Source: Symbiodinium natans
Taxonomy: Eukaryota; Sar; Dinophyceae; Suessiales; Symbiodiniaceae
Direction: 5' to 3'
Assembly (NCBI GenBank): GCA_905221605.1
Contig: CAJNDS010000256.1
Coordinates: 55,077-119,076, forward strand
DNA length: 64,000 nucleotides
Of the stretch, positions 62,477 through 64,000 are shown piece after piece (the first letter of the stretch is position 1; the number at the start of each line of letters is the position of its first letter). The position numbers and the translations under genes are program-made. The notes beneath the pieces are model-generated. The model was not told where the DNA came from. It did not search any database and worked only from the letters and a program-made list of their open reading frames with translations.

Positions 62477-64000
62477 ATGTCCGCAGAGGTTGCAGGTCAG
62501 GCTGAGGGCGTCACCCTCCTCGAAGCTATCGAGGGTGGAGACGTTCCCTATCCCGAGCGGATGAGCTACGTCGCTTGGCTTAAGTGGCGTAGGGAGACTG
62601 GCAGCCGTCCGTTGTCCAAGCGGGATGGGGTCAGCACTACGCCAGAGCAAGAGGCGGCTCTCTGGCGGAAAGTCATGAAGTTCCTCCATGACGCCGAAGA
62701 CGAGGACGAGGATGAAGAGGAAGAAGAAGAGGACTCCGAGCTAGTCCCTGAGGCCTCGGGCGCTGGAGGCGACAGTCCGCCGCGGGTGGACGTCAGCGCC
62801 GCGGCTAGGGAGCTGGCCATGGTCCCTACCGGTGCTGCCTATGTCCCTGCTACGGCACCGGTCCCGCCCGGCGGGACCGTCCGGTCCGCCGTCGACAGCA
62901 GGTTCAGTGCCAGGCACCGCAGAGGGCTTGCAGGCGGAGCTGCGCGCGATTTTCCGTCCAGACCAAGAACCGGTCGCGGACTACTTGACGCGTGTTTCGC
63001 GGATTGTCCTCGCGCTGAAAGCGCATGGAGTCACGGTGAACTCCCGTGACCTTGACGCCTTAAGCACCAAAGCCACCCTCCTTGCGGATGAGTTCTCCAA
63101 GATAGGCGGGGACTGGCATCCGACGGATGGTCCGTCGGCTGCGGACCAGGTTCTCGGTCGCGGCTTTGCGCCGTGGCGAGGACCCCGAAGACGCAGAGGA
63201 GATTCAGCGCGAAATCCAATGCATCGGGGAGCTTATCCTCGCGTTAGGGGGAAAAGAAAGCTCGAGCCAAGAGAAGGTTTGGAGCTCCCCGTCCGATGTG
63301 CCAGTTGAAGCCGTGGGGCCGCGTTCCCCAGGGCTCCCACAGCCTGCGACTGCAAGTGGGTTAGGGGAAGGATTGGACCGTGGAGGTTTGCACACTGCTG
63401 AGGTTGCAGGTGGTCCTTCCGCGGCCCGTGTCCTGGGCGCGACGGACGGCGATTCCCCTTTGCACGCGAAGCTTGCTGCGCTGGAGATGGAGATAGAAGC
63501 CCTGAAGCGAGGTTCAGACGGCGGAGGTTCGCAGACCGGGTCCCAACACCCGGCGGGCGATTTCGCCGCCGCACTCGCCGCCCAAACAGAAGCGCTGAAA
63601 GAAGCGTTAGCGCAGAGGGGCGGGCAAAGCTCCATAACTACGGTCAAAACTGACCTCACGTGGCCGACGCTGACCGACGACAAGTCGGACGCGCGAGACG
63701 TTGTCCTGTTCTACGAGGAGTTCGAGGACGTCTGCGCGCTGGCCAACAACTGTCGCGGTATGAGTGCGCGCGAAAAGCTGTTAGCGCTACGCGGGCGCTG
63801 CCGCGGCTCGCGCATGAAGACGTACACGAACGCGTACCGCGCAGCGTGGAAGTCGGGAGAGGTTCTCTCAGATCCACAGGCGGTGTATGACCGCATCAAG
63901 AACAAGCACTTGATGTTTGGGGAATCGCGGGAGGAAAGAGAAGTCCGCGTGGATGGTGAGCATGCCTCCCTCGCTAAGGGTAAGCTCACAGGCCACCAAT
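62477..64000 (+). CDS. Gag-like protein, 5' part (second copy, cut by window end)
   Basis: Same as 43210-44733, with the same two frame changes (near 62900 and 63150) and one synonymous difference (G62611 for A43344, Pro codon). It runs out of the window within the Gag core before the CCCH fingers. Confidence 0.7.

Larger units (their letters stand above)
54604..64000. repeat. Second copy of the ~9.4-kb near-identical repeat
   Basis: Repeats 35360-44733. Contents in order: 3' part of the TET/JBP-like ORF, the methionine-synthase-like exon, TG/G-rich tract, LINE-like remnant and its repetitive 3' region, SINE-like element, and the first half of Gag. Stretches not listed separately below are the counterparts of the non-coding stretches described in the first copy. 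Confidence 0.95.

Overview
The window reads as nuclear DNA of a dinoflagellate, most plausibly Symbiodiniaceae/Suessiales-like, though the species cannot be fixed. The reasons are: (i) several copies of a TTTTGGCTCAAG-type string, the 3' half of the dinoflagellate spliced leader, inside dispersed repeats; (ii) repeated fragments of Ty1/copia-like and Ty3/gypsy-like polyproteins with a dinoflagellate-type layout, including CCCH zinc fingers in Gag and a retroelement-borne oxygenase-like domain; (iii) very low gene density with short isolated exons; (iv) heavy simple-sequence content. No operons, CRISPR arrays, rRNA genes or confident tRNA genes were seen.

Layout. 0-5.2 kb: purine tracts, TTAGGGGG repeats, two AT-rich virus-like coding remnants (one is a protein-primed, Polinton-type DNA polymerase B fragment) that end at the same flanking repeat, and a copia RNase H remnant. 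5.2-14.9 kb: almost no coding signal; tandem repeats, G/C runs joined to TA repeats, an 11.5-12.7 kb field of degenerate repeats and a ~180-bp foldback. 15.0-16.6 kb: short exons resembling the pore and C-linker of a KCNH/CNG-type K+ channel. 16.6-21.6 kb: minisatellites and nothing I can assign. 21.7-25.7 kb: a decayed copia-like element (Gag, protease, integrase tail, no RT) between two direct ~200-bp repeats that could be old LTRs. 25.8-32.1 kb: repeats, a SINE-like element and unassigned DNA. 32.1-35.9 kb: a scrambled copia-like locus with protease and truncated integrase on +, an RT remnant on -, and a TET/JBP-like 2OG-Fe(II) oxygenase domain on +. 36-43 kb: a methionine-synthase-like exon, a long (TG)n tract, the 3' half of a LINE-like element (zinc knuckle and RNase H) with a repetitive downstream region, and a SINE-like element. 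43.2-54.5 kb: a large GC-rich Ty3/gypsy-related element with Gag, protease-like region and a 1949-residue Pol, followed by an A-rich tract, a separate ORF with the RT fingers/palm, and the start of a KptA/Tpt1-like ORF.

At 54504-54603 there is a run of exactly 100 N. Everything after it (54604-64000) repeats 35360-44733 almost base for base. One substitution was noticed, and the TG tract differs. This is either a ~19.2-kb-spaced duplication or, at least as likely, two overlapping contigs or haplotypes scaffolded end to end.

Most notable are the split, permuted order of RT in the 43-54 kb element (thumb and RNase H before integrase, fingers/palm after it) and the TET/JBP-like domain in a copia-type context. 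The genes do not form a pathway; they are layered mobile-element sequence with a few host exons.
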